From assembly GCF_000513895.2 (NCBI RefSeq), contig NZ_CP165782.1, forward strand, positions 1,426,001-1,490,000: a DNA stretch of 64,000 nucleotides, read 5' to 3'. The translations under genes were made by a program, and so were the position numbers. The stretch is from Ensifer sp. WSM1721. GTDB taxonomy: Bacteria > Pseudomonadota > Alphaproteobacteria > Rhizobiales > Rhizobiaceae. Shown here one piece after another: positions 20,292-29,285 of this stretch. The stretch's first letter is position 1, and every line of letters begins with the position of its first letter. The notes beneath the pieces were generated by a model. That model made no database searches and was not told where the DNA came from. It saw nothing but the letters and a program-made list of their open reading frames with translations.

Positions 20292-20546
20292 TCAATCGGC
20301 GGCCCTTGCCAGCGCTCTTCTCTGCGCGTGGGAACGGCTTATCAAAGAGTGACCTGTCCGCAGGAGCAGCCGTTCATCACGCGTACCCGCCTGATATTCC
20401 TCGATCAGCATCCTGCCATATCGCTGTGCCTGGGCGCTCTCGCGAGGCCATCGGTATTCGCGGCACAGCCGGTCGAATACGCGCTGAAGCGCGTCGAGGT
20501 CTTCCGGAAGCAGAGGCACGGTGCTGGATGCTTGCAGTGGGCGCAC
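20292..20546 (-). CDS. Small helical hypothetical protein (GTG start)
   Basis: An 84-residue, Arg/Glu-rich helical protein (LLPEDLDALQRVFDRLCREYRWPRESAQAQRYGRMLIEEYQAG). The start is a GTG supported by a GGGGGGA ribosome binding site eight bases upstream. The composition resembles small rhizobial proteins near stress genes, but I cannot name a family. It is divergent from the gene at 20736, and a perfect 8-bp hairpin lies between them. Confidence 0.6.
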   Translation of the reverse strand: MRPLQASSTVPLLPEDLDALQRVFDRLCREYRWPRESAQAQRYGRMLIEEYQAGTRDERLLLRTGHSLISRSHAQRRALARAAD

Positions 20547-20619
20547 GCCGGTATCCCCCCAGTTATCGAAGCGAGGACATTTTGAGGCGGCTTACCTTGC
20601 CAGCAATGCGCGACAATTG

Positions 20620-20641
20620 AACCCCTGCCGAATCAGGGGTT
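20620..20641. repeat. Perfect 8-bp inverted repeat between divergent small genes
   Basis: AACCCCTG and CAGGGGTT flank a 6-nt loop. It sits between the GTG-start gene on the minus strand and the EcfG-type promoter on the plus strand. It is either an operator or a transcript hairpin. Confidence 0.5.
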
Positions 20642-20679
20642 GCATGAAATTTAAGGTCCTCTCCGTGCACAGCCGCAGG

Positions 20680-20704
20680 GGAACCTTCGGAAATGTCCGG
20701 GGTT
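20680..20704 (+). promoter_or_regulatory. Candidate EcfG/RpoE2-type promoter
   Basis: GGAAC followed after 16 bases by GGTT, 31 bases before the ATG of the next gene, which leaves a short leader. The spacing fits the AAC-N18/19-TT pattern reported for Sinorhizobium RpoE2. Confidence 0.6.
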
Positions 20705-20735
20705 GAACGACTGAGAACAGGAAAGGATCGCGAAT

Positions 20736-20996
20736 ATGAGCAACCCCAAATACGACGATCTTACCGACCAGCCGATGCCATCTCCGACGTGGAAGCCGGA
20801 GCCCAGGGAAATGGATGTGGATCCCCAACCCCTTCCGGATCAGGCAGCGGAGTCCGGCACCGAGCACGCCGACCAACCGCCTGCCAGGAGCGGCATGTCC
20901 GAGCGCAGAGAGAAGCCGACGGAGGGAGCCCCTGAGAATAACCCGGTTCATCACACCGGTCGTGTTCCGCCAAAGGTGACCGACGATGAGCCTTGA
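20736..20996 (+). CDS. Small disordered hypothetical protein, likely stress-induced
   Basis: An 86-residue hydrophilic protein very rich in Pro, Glu and Asp (PTWKPEPREMDVDPQPLPDQ), without hydrophobic segments, predicted disordered. The ATG has an AGGAAAGGA ribosome binding site and lies just after an EcfG-type promoter, which argues that the gene is real and part of the general stress response. No family is recognised. Confidence 0.65.
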   Translation: MSNPKYDDLTDQPMPSPTWKPEPREMDVDPQPLPDQAAESGTEHADQPPARSGMSERREKPTEGAPENNPVHHTGRVPPKVTDDEP

Positions 20997-21376
20997 TCCT
21001 TCGCTTCATAGCTCCCCCCGAAGCGCCTCGGCGACGTTAGGACTTTTGGCCGTGCCGCGTCGGACTAAGGTCCTATACATCTGACATGATGACACCCTAG
21101 TTTTTTGGGAGCCGCGGTAACACACCCACAAGAACCTAATTGTTTCAAGCCAATTTAGAGCAGGGCCCGCCCGATGTTGTGGTGGGCTCTGCTTGAGGCC
21201 TGGGAAGCGTTTGCTTCACGGGTCGGAAACGGCCAACACCGGCAATCCCTTTGGCTGAAACGGCGGCTGAAACGGCAGGCCAGCGCAATTCCGCGCGGCC
21301 GGAACGACGCGCAGGACTTGCCCCCGACATTGGAGCCCCCTCTAATTGGCTGGACCCGAAAGAGGAGGGATGATTC
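20997..21376. other. Gene-free stretch with one long hairpin
   Basis: In these 380 bases I see no convincing gene. The clear structure is a 13-bp stem at 21159-21193 (arms starting AGCAGGGCCC and GGTGGGCTCT, 9-nt loop) with two positions that pair only as G-U when read as plus-strand RNA, which hints at a transcribed RNA. The final 60 bases should hold the leader of the YciI-like gene. Confidence 0.45.
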
Positions 21377-21760
21377 ATGTTCTACGCAATCTTGGCCTAT
21401 CACGAGGAAGAAGTGGTCGAATCCTGGACCAAAGAGGAGGATGCCGCTCTGATGACTGAACTGCTCCAAGTCAATGACCGTCTTGTCCGGGAAAAGCGTT
21501 TGGGGCCGGCCGCGCGGCTTGGCTCGACGCAGGATGCCGTGACCTTGCGCGGCGCTGGTGCAGGCATGGTCATCGACGGTCCGTTTGCCGAGACCAAGGA
21601 GCAGTTGCTCGGTTTCTACGTTGTGGATTGCCCAACGATCGAGGCAGCAACAGCGATCGCGCGCGACCTCCGGCGCGCCAATCCGAGCGCGGTCTATGAA
21701 ATCCGGCCGATTGTGCTCTATCTCCCCGGCGCGCCCCTGGAGGCCTCGGACGAGAAATAG
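21377..21760 (+). CDS. YciI/DGPF-domain protein
   Basis: A 127-residue YCII-related protein with the hallmark VIDGPFAETKEQLLGFYVVD near residues 65-85 and the N-terminal MFYAILAYHEE. Family members often sit next to ECF sigma factors, and their biochemical role is poorly known (ferredoxin-like alpha/beta fold with a conserved His-Asp). No sigma factor gene is adjacent here. The ATG has an AGGAGGGATG ribosome binding site. Confidence 0.88.
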   Translation: MFYAILAYHEEEVVESWTKEEDAALMTELLQVNDRLVREKRLGPAARLGSTQDAVTLRGAGAGMVIDGPFAETKEQLLGFYVVDCPTIEAATAIARDLRRANPSAVYEIRPIVLYLPGAPLEASDEK

Positions 21761-21878
21761 CGAGCTTTCACACATCATGTTCGCAAAATTGCAGCGCCCG
21801 TGCGGGGGAAGCACGGGCACTGCCTGCCACAGGTTGGGGGGACCTGCATGCCGCTCGGGGAGAGCGACACATAGTAAA

Positions 21879-22085
21879 TCACGTAATGCTAATATTGTTC
21901 CGTGACGGCAGCCCTGACGGACTGCCCGTTTTCCATTCGGGCCGATGCTCGAAACAAAACCAGTTCGGCTCGGCCCCGCCGCTATCGAAGCCGAAGGCGC
22001 CCCACTTCTTGCAGCCGGGATGCTCGCAGTAGTGGACGTAAGGGATCGGGTCTTTGTGGGGTACTGCGCCTCTTTCGTCGCTCAT
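21879..22085 (-). CDS. Small Cys/His-rich hypothetical protein
   Basis: A 68-residue protein with a C-x4-C (CEHPGC) and a later C-x2-H (CFEH), a spacing compatible with a small zinc site. Two ATGs are adjacent. The second (22085) has the better distance to AGGGAG. Aromatic residues cluster around the putative metal site (KKWGAFGF, EPNWFCFEHRPEW). No family is recognised. It faces the gene at 21377 end to end. Confidence 0.65.
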   Translation of the reverse strand: MSDERGAVPHKDPIPYVHYCEHPGCKKWGAFGFDSGGAEPNWFCFEHRPEWKTGSPSGLPSRNNISIT

Positions 22086-22216
22086 CATGCGCTCCCTACC
22101 GTCGCCGATCCACGCGGTCACGGGTGAAACCGTGGGTGTACGCACTGCAAACCCTTTTTAAAGTGGCCGCCACTTCGTAGGTAGATGTTCTTATTATGTT
22201 CGAATTTCGCTGGGAC

Positions 22217-22462
22217 TCAATGCAGCATTCTCGGGTCGGGGCGGGAGGGCGTGGTGCCTCTTTCCGGCTGTGCGTTTAAGCGCATTTCCATCACATATTC
22301 TTCAGTCAGATCCATCAACGCGAGCGCGATTTCCTGCCACGACCAGCCCGCGCGTTCGGCGATACCGGTCAGCGCTTGAAATTCGCAGTCAATCGCGCGC
22401 TGACATTCAAGCTGGCGCTCAGGATGGTCGTCGTGGACAGTTGGTGCAACGATCTTCGACAT
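22217..22462 (-). CDS. Small hypothetical protein behind an EcfG-type promoter
   Basis: An 81-residue protein (MSKIVAPTVHDDHPERQLECQ). The start is fixed by a textbook AGGAGG ribosome binding site. An in-frame extension upstream would run through the promoter and is rejected. The sequence has a helical core (FQALTGIAERAGWSWQEIALALMDLTEEYVMEM), which suggests a small alpha-helical cytoplasmic protein. I do not recognise the family. The promoter at 22485-22510 points to general stress control. Confidence 0.72.
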   Translation of the reverse strand: MSKIVAPTVHDDHPERQLECQRAIDCEFQALTGIAERAGWSWQEIALALMDLTEEYVMEMRLNAQPERGTTPSRPDPRMLH

Positions 22463-22484
22463 CGTTCCTCCTATCTGGAGCTGA

Positions 22485-22510
22485 AACTCCGGAAAGTACC
22501 TGACAGTTCC
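22485..22510 (-). promoter_or_regulatory. Candidate EcfG/RpoE2-type promoter
   Basis: On the minus strand GGAAC is followed after 17 bases by AGTT, 22 bases before the ATG of the 81-residue gene. The spacing fits AAC-N19-TT, and the first -10 base differs from the usual C. Confidence 0.55.
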
Positions 22511-22890
22511 ACGCGAGAGCCGAGGAAGCAGGGGCTCGCCTGACGCGGCCCCTGCGGAACCGACCGGAGCGATGAGGGCTTTGTCGGACTCAATGGCGCG
22601 ATGGGTTCGTGACGAAGACGCGGGCCGAAAATATCGGGCGGGAGAAAGCGGTCTCACCCAACCGGCGCTTGTCGCTTGGCCCGAACATGGCTTAGCCGAA
22701 TGAGGTCAGCACCCTTCAAAGGCTACCAGGGGGAGGGCGAAGATGCCATCGTTCGAGATCAATAGCGGCACCAATGCGGCAAGGAGGGCGTTCGCTGGGA
22801 TGTCTTGGCGACACATCTTGCAGGACATGAGGGACGGGCTGCAAAACATTTCCTTGACTGAATCGGCTAAGTAATTGATCTAAACGCCGG
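22511..22890. other. Gene-free stretch before tRNA-Leu
   Basis: No convincing gene, hairpin or repeat. A minus-strand open frame that overlaps tRNA-Leu is judged spurious. The last bases must carry the tRNA promoter. Confidence 0.45.
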
Positions 22891-22975
22891 GCGGACGTGG
22901 CGAAACTGGTAGACGCAAGGGACTTAAAATCCCTCGGGCTTGCCCGTACGGGTTCGATCCCCGTCGTCCGCACCA
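22891..22975 (+). tRNA. tRNA-Leu (anticodon TAA)
   Basis: An 85-nt class II tRNA. Acceptor arms GCGGACG and CGTCCGC pair fully, the anticodon loop reads CTTAAAA with TAA, a long variable arm is present, the T-loop is TTCGATC, and CCA is encoded. Confidence 0.97.
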
Positions 22976-23073
22976 AGCCTGCAAACATGCCGCTCTACCG
23001 GTTCGTGGTCATGGGCCAGAGGGATTGGCGGAGTGTGTCGTCCGCATCGAGTGCCGGTGATTGCCGGCAGCTC

Positions 23074-23664
23074 TCAAGGTGCGGCAATTTTGAACGGCTG
23101 GTCGACGCTCGCGCTCTTGCCGCTGTTTATGTCGTTGAAACGGAAGCGCAGAACATAGTCCCCGGCTGGGGCACCGGTGACATCGACCGTCAGCGTCGCG
23201 TAGATTTCCTGATTGCGCAGGTAGCCCTTGAAGGTGAAATCGCCGAACGCCTTCTGGCCGGCAAGGATTTCTCCCTTCGGATTGAGGATGTCGAAGTCGA
23301 CGGTGAACCGCGTCTCGAGCTTGCCCTTCTCGCTTGCTTCTTTCCAGGTCAACCCCACAGGCTCGACATAGGACACCAGCGCCTCTCCGGTCTTGAAGAC
23401 CGGGTCTGGCTTCGGTTCGTACATGGCGTAGCCGGCCGGTTCACCGTTGACGAAGACAGCCTTGCCGATCGCGAAGGGCAGCGTTTGCGAGAATTCGCTC
23501 ATCGCCTGCCGCAGCGTTTCCCGCGCGCCGGCCGCATCACCGGAGCTCGCCTGCTTCTCCGCCCTGACCGCGGCATCCGCAAGCGGTCCGGCCTGCACTG
23601 CAAAGTGGGTCGAAGCGAAAGTCGCGATGGTGAGCGCGACAAGCAGGAGCGGCTGTTTCGGCAT
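23074..23664 (-). CDS. Exported hypothetical protein
   Basis: A 196-residue protein with a clear signal peptide (MPKQPLLLVALTIATFASTHFAVQAGP, cleavage near AQA). I chose the ATG with GAGGGGA just upstream rather than the one 42 bases earlier. The mature part starts with a helical segment (AAVRAEKQASSGDAAGARETLRQAM) and continues as a beta-rich domain (FTVDFDILNPKGEILAG, YATLTVDVTGAPAGDYVLRFRFND) resembling a periplasmic immunoglobulin-like fold. Function unknown. It lies 79 bp downstream of trkH on the same strand. Confidence 0.78.
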   Translation of the reverse strand: MPKQPLLLVALTIATFASTHFAVQAGPLADAAVRAEKQASSGDAAGARETLRQAMSEFSQTLPFAIGKAVFVNGEPAGYAMYEPKPDPVFKTGEALVSYVEPVGLTWKEASEKGKLETRFTVDFDILNPKGEILAGQKAFGDFTFKGYLRNQEIYATLTVDVTGAPAGDYVLRFRFNDINSGKSASVDQPFKIAAP

Positions 23665-23743
23665 CACGTTCCCCTCAGTGCCCGAACGCTCAAAGAATTT
23701 CGGCATTTGGCACGACGAGTCAAGACGACGCGTGAAGCTGTCA

Positions 23744-25267
23744 TCACTGCTTCCAGAAGATCGGAGTCAGGATAACGAGCACGGTAAGCACTTCCAGACG
23801 GCCGAGAAGCATCATCATCGAGAGTAGATAGAGCTCAGGCTCCTCGAGCGTCGAGAAGTTGCCGGCGGGACCGATGATGCTGCCAAGGCCTGGGCCAACA
23901 TTGGAGAGGCAAGTGATCACCGCCGAGACCGCCGTTACGAGATCGTAGCCTAGAGCGCTCATCACCAAGCTACCGAAGATCCAGAGCAGAATATAGGTGA
24001 TGAAGAACAGGAAGATTGCGCGTTGGGTGTCGACATCGACGGTGCTGCGGCCATATCGCACGGCATAGATCGCGTTTGGATAGATCAGCCGGTTGAGGCC
24101 CGATCGGATCGCGTTGAAGAGCACGATGAACCGATAGGCCTTGATCCCTCCGGCCGTCGAGCCGGAGCATCCGCCCATGAAGGTGGCAACGAACGCCACC
24201 ATGACGACGAAAGGCCCCCAGAGGCTGTAGTCTTCGCTGGCGTAACCGCTCGTCGAAAGGATCGAAGTCATGTTGAAGAACGAGTGGGCCAGCGCCAGGT
24301 GAAACTCGACGCCATTTGAGAGGCGGTGATAGATCGCGACGGCGACCGAAAACGCGGTGAGATAGCCGAGAAAGACGAAAATCTGCGGATCACGCAGTGC
24401 ATCCAGCCGGCCGCGGGCAACGAGCACGATCAGGATGGAGAACGGCAGGCTGCAAAGCAGCATGAAGAACGTACCCGTCCACAACAGCGGGATACTGCCG
24501 AAATAGGCAAACGACGCATCATGGGTCGAAAAGCCGCCGGTGGCCACGGTCGACATTGCGTGATTGATCGCATCGAAGCGGTTCATGCCTGTCATGCTGT
24601 AGCCGATCGCGCAGAGGAGGGTAATCGTCACGTAGACGGCGAGGAAGGCGCGGCTGAAGGTTGCGAGGCGGGCAAATGGCTTGTCGCTGGTGTCGGAGGA
24701 CTCCATCTTGAAGAAGGACATGCCGCCGACGCGCAGGTAGGGGATGATGAAAAGACCGAGGACGACGACCCCTATGCCGCCGAGCCAGCAAAGCAGCGAG
24801 CGCCAGAGCAGGAGACCTGGCGGCGCATCGTCGAGGCCCACGATCACCGTCGAGCCGGTGGTTGTGACCGCCGATACGGACTCGAAGAACGCCTGGGCGA
24901 AATCGAGCTTCATCGAGGAAAGCCAGAGCGGGATCGCGCCGATGACGGAAAAGGCGAGCCACAGCACGTTGACCAGCAGGAAGCCGAATTTCTTCGAGAA
25001 TGGCGGCGGACCAGAGCGGGTCGCCATGAAGGTTGCGGCCGAAAAGCCGCCAACGATGAAAGCCGTAACCGCAAAGACCTGCCAGTCCGGATGCCCGTAA
25101 TAGAGATCGATCAGCGCCGGAAGCAACATCGCAGCGGAGAGGTAGAGTCCCAGGATCGCCGCGATATGGACAGCGTGCCGGATCAGATTTGCATTCAAGC
25201 GTGATTTCCCGGAAGCGATTATCGATGGGTCGGCCATCGTCCAGACGGGCGCGATACTGCCGCGCAT
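23744..25267 (-). CDS. TrkH-family potassium uptake protein
   Basis: An integral membrane K+ transporter subunit (about 507 residues), with the repeated helix-P-loop-helix pattern of the Trk/Ktr superfamily. Visible selectivity-filter-like loops include TTTGSTVIVG (about residue 130), VATGGFSTHD (about 240), LSTSGYASEDYSLWG (about 345) and a last one near CLSNVGPGLG (about 450), plus FMGGCSGSTAGGIKAYRF. TrkH pairs with a cytoplasmic TrkA, which is not in this window. Several starts are possible: ATG at 25267 or 25237, none with a strong ribosome binding site. Confidence 0.92.
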   Translation of the reverse strand: MRGSIAPVWTMADPSIIASGKSRLNANLIRHAVHIAAILGLYLSAAMLLPALIDLYYGHPDWQVFAVTAFIVGGFSAATFMATRSGPPPFSKKFGFLLVNVLWLAFSVIGAIPLWLSSMKLDFAQAFFESVSAVTTTGSTVIVGLDDAPPGLLLWRSLLCWLGGIGVVVLGLFIIPYLRVGGMSFFKMESSDTSDKPFARLATFSRAFLAVYVTITLLCAIGYSMTGMNRFDAINHAMSTVATGGFSTHDASFAYFGSIPLLWTGTFFMLLCSLPFSILIVLVARGRLDALRDPQIFVFLGYLTAFSVAVAIYHRLSNGVEFHLALAHSFFNMTSILSTSGYASEDYSLWGPFVVMVAFVATFMGGCSGSTAGGIKAYRFIVLFNAIRSGLNRLIYPNAIYAVRYGRSTVDVDTQRAIFLFFITYILLWIFGSLVMSALGYDLVTAVSAVITCLSNVGPGLGSIIGPAGNFSTLEEPELYLLSMMMLLGRLEVLTVLVILTPIFWKQ

Positions 25268-25354
25268 CCTTGATTCGTGTCAAATCGATGGTCTCGGGCG
25301 CAACAATGTGCCATAGCCACCGCCATCGGCAAACTCAACGAATGATGTCACGTT

Positions 25355-26602
25355 ATGAAGCAGGATGTTGAAAACGCAGCCGCGGCAATGCGCGAGATCT
25401 TTCCGGCAACGCCGCTGCAGCTCAACGATCACCTGAGCGCCCGCTACGGCGCCACGATCTTTCTGAAACGCGAGGATCTCTCGCCGGTTCGATCCTACAA
25501 GATCCGCGGCGCCTTCAATTTCTTCCGCAAGGCGCTGGGTTCCGGGGCGGCAGGCAAGACGTTCGTATGCGCCTCCGCGGGCAATCACGCACAGGGTTTT
25601 GCTTTCGTCTGCCGGCATTTCGGTGTGCCGGGCGTCGTGTTCATGCCCGTGACGACGCCCCAGCAGAAGATCGACAAGACGCGCATCTTCGGCGGCGAAT
25701 TCATCACGATCCGCCTCGTCGGGGATATCTTCGACCAGTGCTATCAGGCGGCACGCGATCATGTCGAAGCGATCGGCGGCGTCATGGTGCCGCCCTTCGA
25801 TCATGCTGATATCATCGAGGGTCAGGCGACGGTTGCGGCGGAGATTGCCGAGCAGTTGCCGGACGGCGTGCTGCTCGATCTCGTGGTGCTGCCCGTCGGC
25901 GGCGGCGGGCTAGCGGCCGGCGTCACCGGCTATTTCGATGGCAGCCTTTCGGCCGATCGCTTCATCTTCTGCGAACCGGCGGGTGCTCCAAGTCTGCGGC
26001 GGAGCCTTGAAAGCGGCAGCGTCGTCACGCTCGATCAAGTGGATAACTTCGTCGACGGCGCGGCGGTGGCGCGCATTGGCGATCTCAACTTCGCGGCACT
26101 CGAGGCATTCTCGCCGGAGCAGGTGATGCTGCTGCCCGAGAACGCGATCTGCCTGACGATCACCGAGATGCTGAACGTCGAAGGCGTCGTTCTGGAGCCG
26201 GCCGGCGCATTGTCTCTCGCGGCGCTTGAGGCGCTTGGTCGCGACAAACTCGCAGGCAGGACCGTGGTCGCCGTCGTTTCCGGAGGCAATTTCGATTTCG
26301 AGCGCCTGCCGGATGTGAAGGAGCGGGCCATGCGCCACGCCGGATTGAAGAAATACTTCATTCTGCGCATGGCGCAGCGCCCCGGCGCTCTTCGCGATTT
26401 CCTCAACCTGCTGGGTGAAGAAGACGACATCGCACGCTTCGAATATCTGAAGAAGTCGGCCCGCAACTTCGGTTCCGTCCTCATCGGCATCGAGACCAAG
26501 CATGCGGAGAATTTTCCGGTCCTGAAGCAGCGTTTCGACGCGGCAGGGCTGCGCTATCAGGACATTACCGACAATGAGATCCTCGCCAACCTCGTCATCT
26601 GA
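25355..26602 (+). CDS. ilvA: Threonine ammonia-lyase (threonine dehydratase)
   Basis: A PLP enzyme deaminating threonine to 2-oxobutanoate for isoleucine synthesis. The 415 residues hold the PLP-lysine motif SYKIRGAFNFF near residue 48, the substrate loop CASAGNHAQGFA, the phosphate-binding VLPVGGGGLAAG near residue 185, and a C-terminal ACT-like regulatory domain (LKKYFILRMAQRPGALRDFLNLL). This is the shorter one-ACT form. It is divergent from trkH, with the two starts 88 bp apart. Confidence 0.94.
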   Translation: MKQDVENAAAAMREIFPATPLQLNDHLSARYGATIFLKREDLSPVRSYKIRGAFNFFRKALGSGAAGKTFVCASAGNHAQGFAFVCRHFGVPGVVFMPVTTPQQKIDKTRIFGGEFITIRLVGDIFDQCYQAARDHVEAIGGVMVPPFDHADIIEGQATVAAEIAEQLPDGVLLDLVVLPVGGGGLAAGVTGYFDGSLSADRFIFCEPAGAPSLRRSLESGSVVTLDQVDNFVDGAAVARIGDLNFAALEAFSPEQVMLLPENAICLTITEMLNVEGVVLEPAGALSLAALEALGRDKLAGRTVVAVVSGGNFDFERLPDVKERAMRHAGLKKYFILRMAQRPGALRDFLNLLGEEDDIARFEYLKKSARNFGSVLIGIETKHAENFPVLKQRFDAAGLRYQDITDNEILANLVI

Positions 26603-26669
26603 TCCGGCAGCGTTTTCAGCGATGAACTTTGGCTTTGACAGCCTCGGCGGGCACAGCTAACTGTGAAGC

Positions 26670-26990
26670 ATGGCATCGTTCTTCTCGAAACTGTTCGGCT
26701 TTTCCGGCGGCTCTGAGAAGCAGGCACAGCCTGCGGCGGGCAAGACGGAGACCTATGCGGACTGCCTGATCCGTGCCACGCCGATGCGCGAAGGCGCGCA
26801 ATACCGGCTCGCGGGCAGCATCGAAAAGGCCATGCCCGACGGGGCTACGAAAGTGCGCAACTTCATTCGGGCCGACCTCTTCACCTCGGAACAGGACGCC
26901 ATCGATTCGGCGTTGCGCAAGGGACGACAGATCATCGACGAGCAGCGCTCGACGCTCTTTTCCGACGATGCGCAGTCCCGCTCGGTCTGA
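26670..26990 (+). CDS. HlyU-family protein
   Basis: A 106-residue HlyU-domain protein (MASFFSKLFGF, ADCLIRATPMREGAQYRLAGSIEK, FIRADLFTSEQDAIDSALRKGRQIIDEQ). The family takes its name from an annotation of a Vibrio haemolysin regulator, but these short alphaproteobacterial proteins lack a helix-turn-helix, and a regulatory role is not shown. It follows ilvA by 67 bp on the same strand. Confidence 0.85.
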   Translation: MASFFSKLFGFSGGSEKQAQPAAGKTETYADCLIRATPMREGAQYRLAGSIEKAMPDGATKVRNFIRADLFTSEQDAIDSALRKGRQIIDEQRSTLFSDDAQSRSV

Positions 26991-27117
26991 CGCGATCGGC
27001 GATAATCGTTTGCGTCCGGTAGGTTGATGCCGTTCGTTCATGCGCTGCATTAGCTTTGACAGCGCTCGCGCCGACGGCGGGCGCTCTCAGAAATGGCGCC
27101 CGGCCGGCCGCGGCCTC

Positions 27118-29061
27118 TCAAAGCTTGATGCGAAACCGCGCGAAGCCATCGGCGCCGTCGCCGGCATCTTCGATAGCCACCGCCTTGACCTGCGACAGGA
27201 ACTGCCGCGCCTTCGGGCTGCTGTCGAAGAGCACGCTCGTGTCCTTAAGCGGTGCAAATTTCCAGTTCGAATCGGCTGACGGGTTGATCGTCCCCTGGTC
27301 GAGAATGTAGCGGACGATCACGTCGCGATTGGTATCTGGTGCGACGAAGACCACCTTGTCGGCAGCGATCTCCGGAAAATGCCCACCGCCGCCGGCACGG
27401 TAATTATTGGTCGCCACGACGAACTTCTGACCGGGATCGATCGCCTTGCCGGCGAATTGCAGGTCGCGAATGCGGTTTGCCTGCGGGTTCACAAGGTTGC
27501 CGTCCTTGTCGAACTTCGGCGGCTGGGAGAGGTCGATCTGATAGGTGACACCGTCGATCACGTCGAAATTGTAGGACGGGAAATCACGGTTGATCAGGCT
27601 CGCGTCGACCGATCCCGGAGCGATCTGGTTGAAGATTCCGGCGGACATTTCGAGCCAGTTCAGCACCTGCTCACCGGTGACGATGACCGCCTGCACCGTA
27701 TTGGTATAGAGGTAGAGATCGGCGACGTTCTTGATAGCGATGTCGCCCGCCGGAACGTCGGTATAGTAGTCCGCGCCGCCGCGCCCGCCGGCCTTGAACG
27801 GAGCGGCCGCGGAAAGCACCGGCAGGTCCTTGTGCTCGGTGTCCTTGAGCATGTCGCGGATATACCAGGTCTGCGCCTGGCTGACGATCTGTACGGATGG
27901 GTCGTCGGCGACGAGGGCGAAATAGGAGTAGAGCGGCGCCGAAGTCCGGCCGACGGGGGTGCGAACATAGGCGAGTGTCGCCTCGTGATCCTTCTGCGCC
28001 GCCGCAAGCACCTCCGGCTTGTCGCCGACTTCGGCGATCACCTTCGTCCCGTCCCGCCGAAAGATCGGCCGCGCCTCGCTCGTGGAGCCGATCACGCGCC
28101 ATTTGCCGCCGTCGCGATCGAGCATGAGATCGATGAGACCGAGATGCGAGCCCCAGAAACCGCCCATGACGCCGGCAAAACCGTCGAACTTGGGTCCGGG
28201 AAAGTCGAGGTGGCTGTGGCCGGTGACGATCGCATCGATGCCGTCAATCGCCGCCAGCGGCACCGATGCGTTTTCGAGATTCTCGGCATAGCCCTGCTGT
28301 CCGATGCCGGAGTGGGAGAGGGCGATGACGATATCGGCGCCTTCCTCGCGCATCTGCGGCACCCAGGCTTCAGCGGCCTTGACGATGTCGCGCGCATTGG
28401 CCTTGCCCTCGAGATTCTTGACATCCCAGGTCATGATCTGCGGCGGCAAGAAGCCGATCAGGCCGACGCGGATCGGATGCTCCTCGCCGGCGCCATCCCT
28501 GACCTTTCGATCAAGGATGACGTAGGGCTTGAGGAAGAGCGCGTCCCGGCGCGGCGTGGCAGCAAGCGCGCTCTTGGTCAGATTGGCGCAGACGATCGGA
28601 AAATTCGCGCCATGGAGGACATTGAACATGAAGTCCAGGCCGTAATTGAATTCGTGATTGCCGAGCGTGCCGCAATCGTAGCCGAGCACGTTCATCGCGG
28701 CGATGATCGGATGCATGTCGCCTTCCTTCATGCCGCGTTTGTAGGCGATGTAATCTCCCATCGGATTGCCTTGAAGGAAATCACCATTGTCGACGAGGAT
28801 CGTGTTCGTCGCCTCAGCCCGGATCTCATCGATGATCGAGGCGGTGCGAGCGAGACCGAGCGTGTCGTTCGGCTTGTCTGCGTAGTAGTCGTAAGGGAAC
28901 ACGTGGACGTGCAGATCGGTCGTTTCCATGATCCGGAGATGCGCTTGGTCGGCGCTTGCGCGGGCGGAGAAGGGGTGAAGGACCACGAGAGCTGAGGAGG
29001 CGGCCAGGCCACCGAGCAAGGCGCGGCGCGAGATCGGATGCGGGACGATCGTCTTTTGCAT
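27118..29061 (-). CDS. cpdB: 2',3'-cyclic-nucleotide 2'-phosphodiesterase/3'-nucleotidase
   Basis: A periplasmic bifunctional nucleotidase (647 residues) that salvages phosphate and nucleosides from cyclic nucleotides and 3'-nucleotides. A twin-arginine signal (ISRRALLGGLAASSALVVL) starts at residue 9. The metallophosphatase core follows (ETTDLHVHVFPYDYY; DNGDFLQGNP; TLGNHEFNYG; HSGIG; TGHSHLDFPGP). The C-terminal 5'-nucleotidase domain has NNYRAGGGGHFP. I use the ATG at 29061, which gives a proper Tat leader, rather than one 36 bases upstream. A divergent diguanylate cyclase gene starts 224 bp away. Confidence 0.94.
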   Translation of the reverse strand: MQKTIVPHPISRRALLGGLAASSALVVLHPFSARASADQAHLRIMETTDLHVHVFPYDYYADKPNDTLGLARTASIIDEIRAEATNTILVDNGDFLQGNPMGDYIAYKRGMKEGDMHPIIAAMNVLGYDCGTLGNHEFNYGLDFMFNVLHGANFPIVCANLTKSALAATPRRDALFLKPYVILDRKVRDGAGEEHPIRVGLIGFLPPQIMTWDVKNLEGKANARDIVKAAEAWVPQMREEGADIVIALSHSGIGQQGYAENLENASVPLAAIDGIDAIVTGHSHLDFPGPKFDGFAGVMGGFWGSHLGLIDLMLDRDGGKWRVIGSTSEARPIFRRDGTKVIAEVGDKPEVLAAAQKDHEATLAYVRTPVGRTSAPLYSYFALVADDPSVQIVSQAQTWYIRDMLKDTEHKDLPVLSAAAPFKAGGRGGADYYTDVPAGDIAIKNVADLYLYTNTVQAVIVTGEQVLNWLEMSAGIFNQIAPGSVDASLINRDFPSYNFDVIDGVTYQIDLSQPPKFDKDGNLVNPQANRIRDLQFAGKAIDPGQKFVVATNNYRAGGGGHFPEIAADKVVFVAPDTNRDVIVRYILDQGTINPSADSNWKFAPLKDTSVLFDSSPKARQFLSQVKAVAIEDAGDGADGFARFRIKL

Positions 29062-29285
29062 GATGCTCTCCGTGTTCAAACGCCTTTTGGGATGCATGGA
29101 ACCGCTGAAAGCCGCTCTCGTGGTGGCCGATGCGACTTGACCGGGGGCACTATGGCCGAATGCCTCCGCGTGGCAAAGCGGTGGATTCTCGCCTGCTCTT
29201 TTCGCTCGTCAGGGTTTAGGTAAAGCTTTCTTCAATTTCTAACTTTAAGGGAGGGCTAGATGAAAGTGGAAAGCCTCGCACGCGC

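Noticed and set aside
22716..22988. Minus-strand frame overlapping tRNA-Leu
   Set aside because: Its start region is the complement of the tRNA. This is a well-known annotation artefact.
27379..28995. 538-codon open frame opposite cpdB
   Set aside because: Antisense shadow of a conserved nucleotidase.
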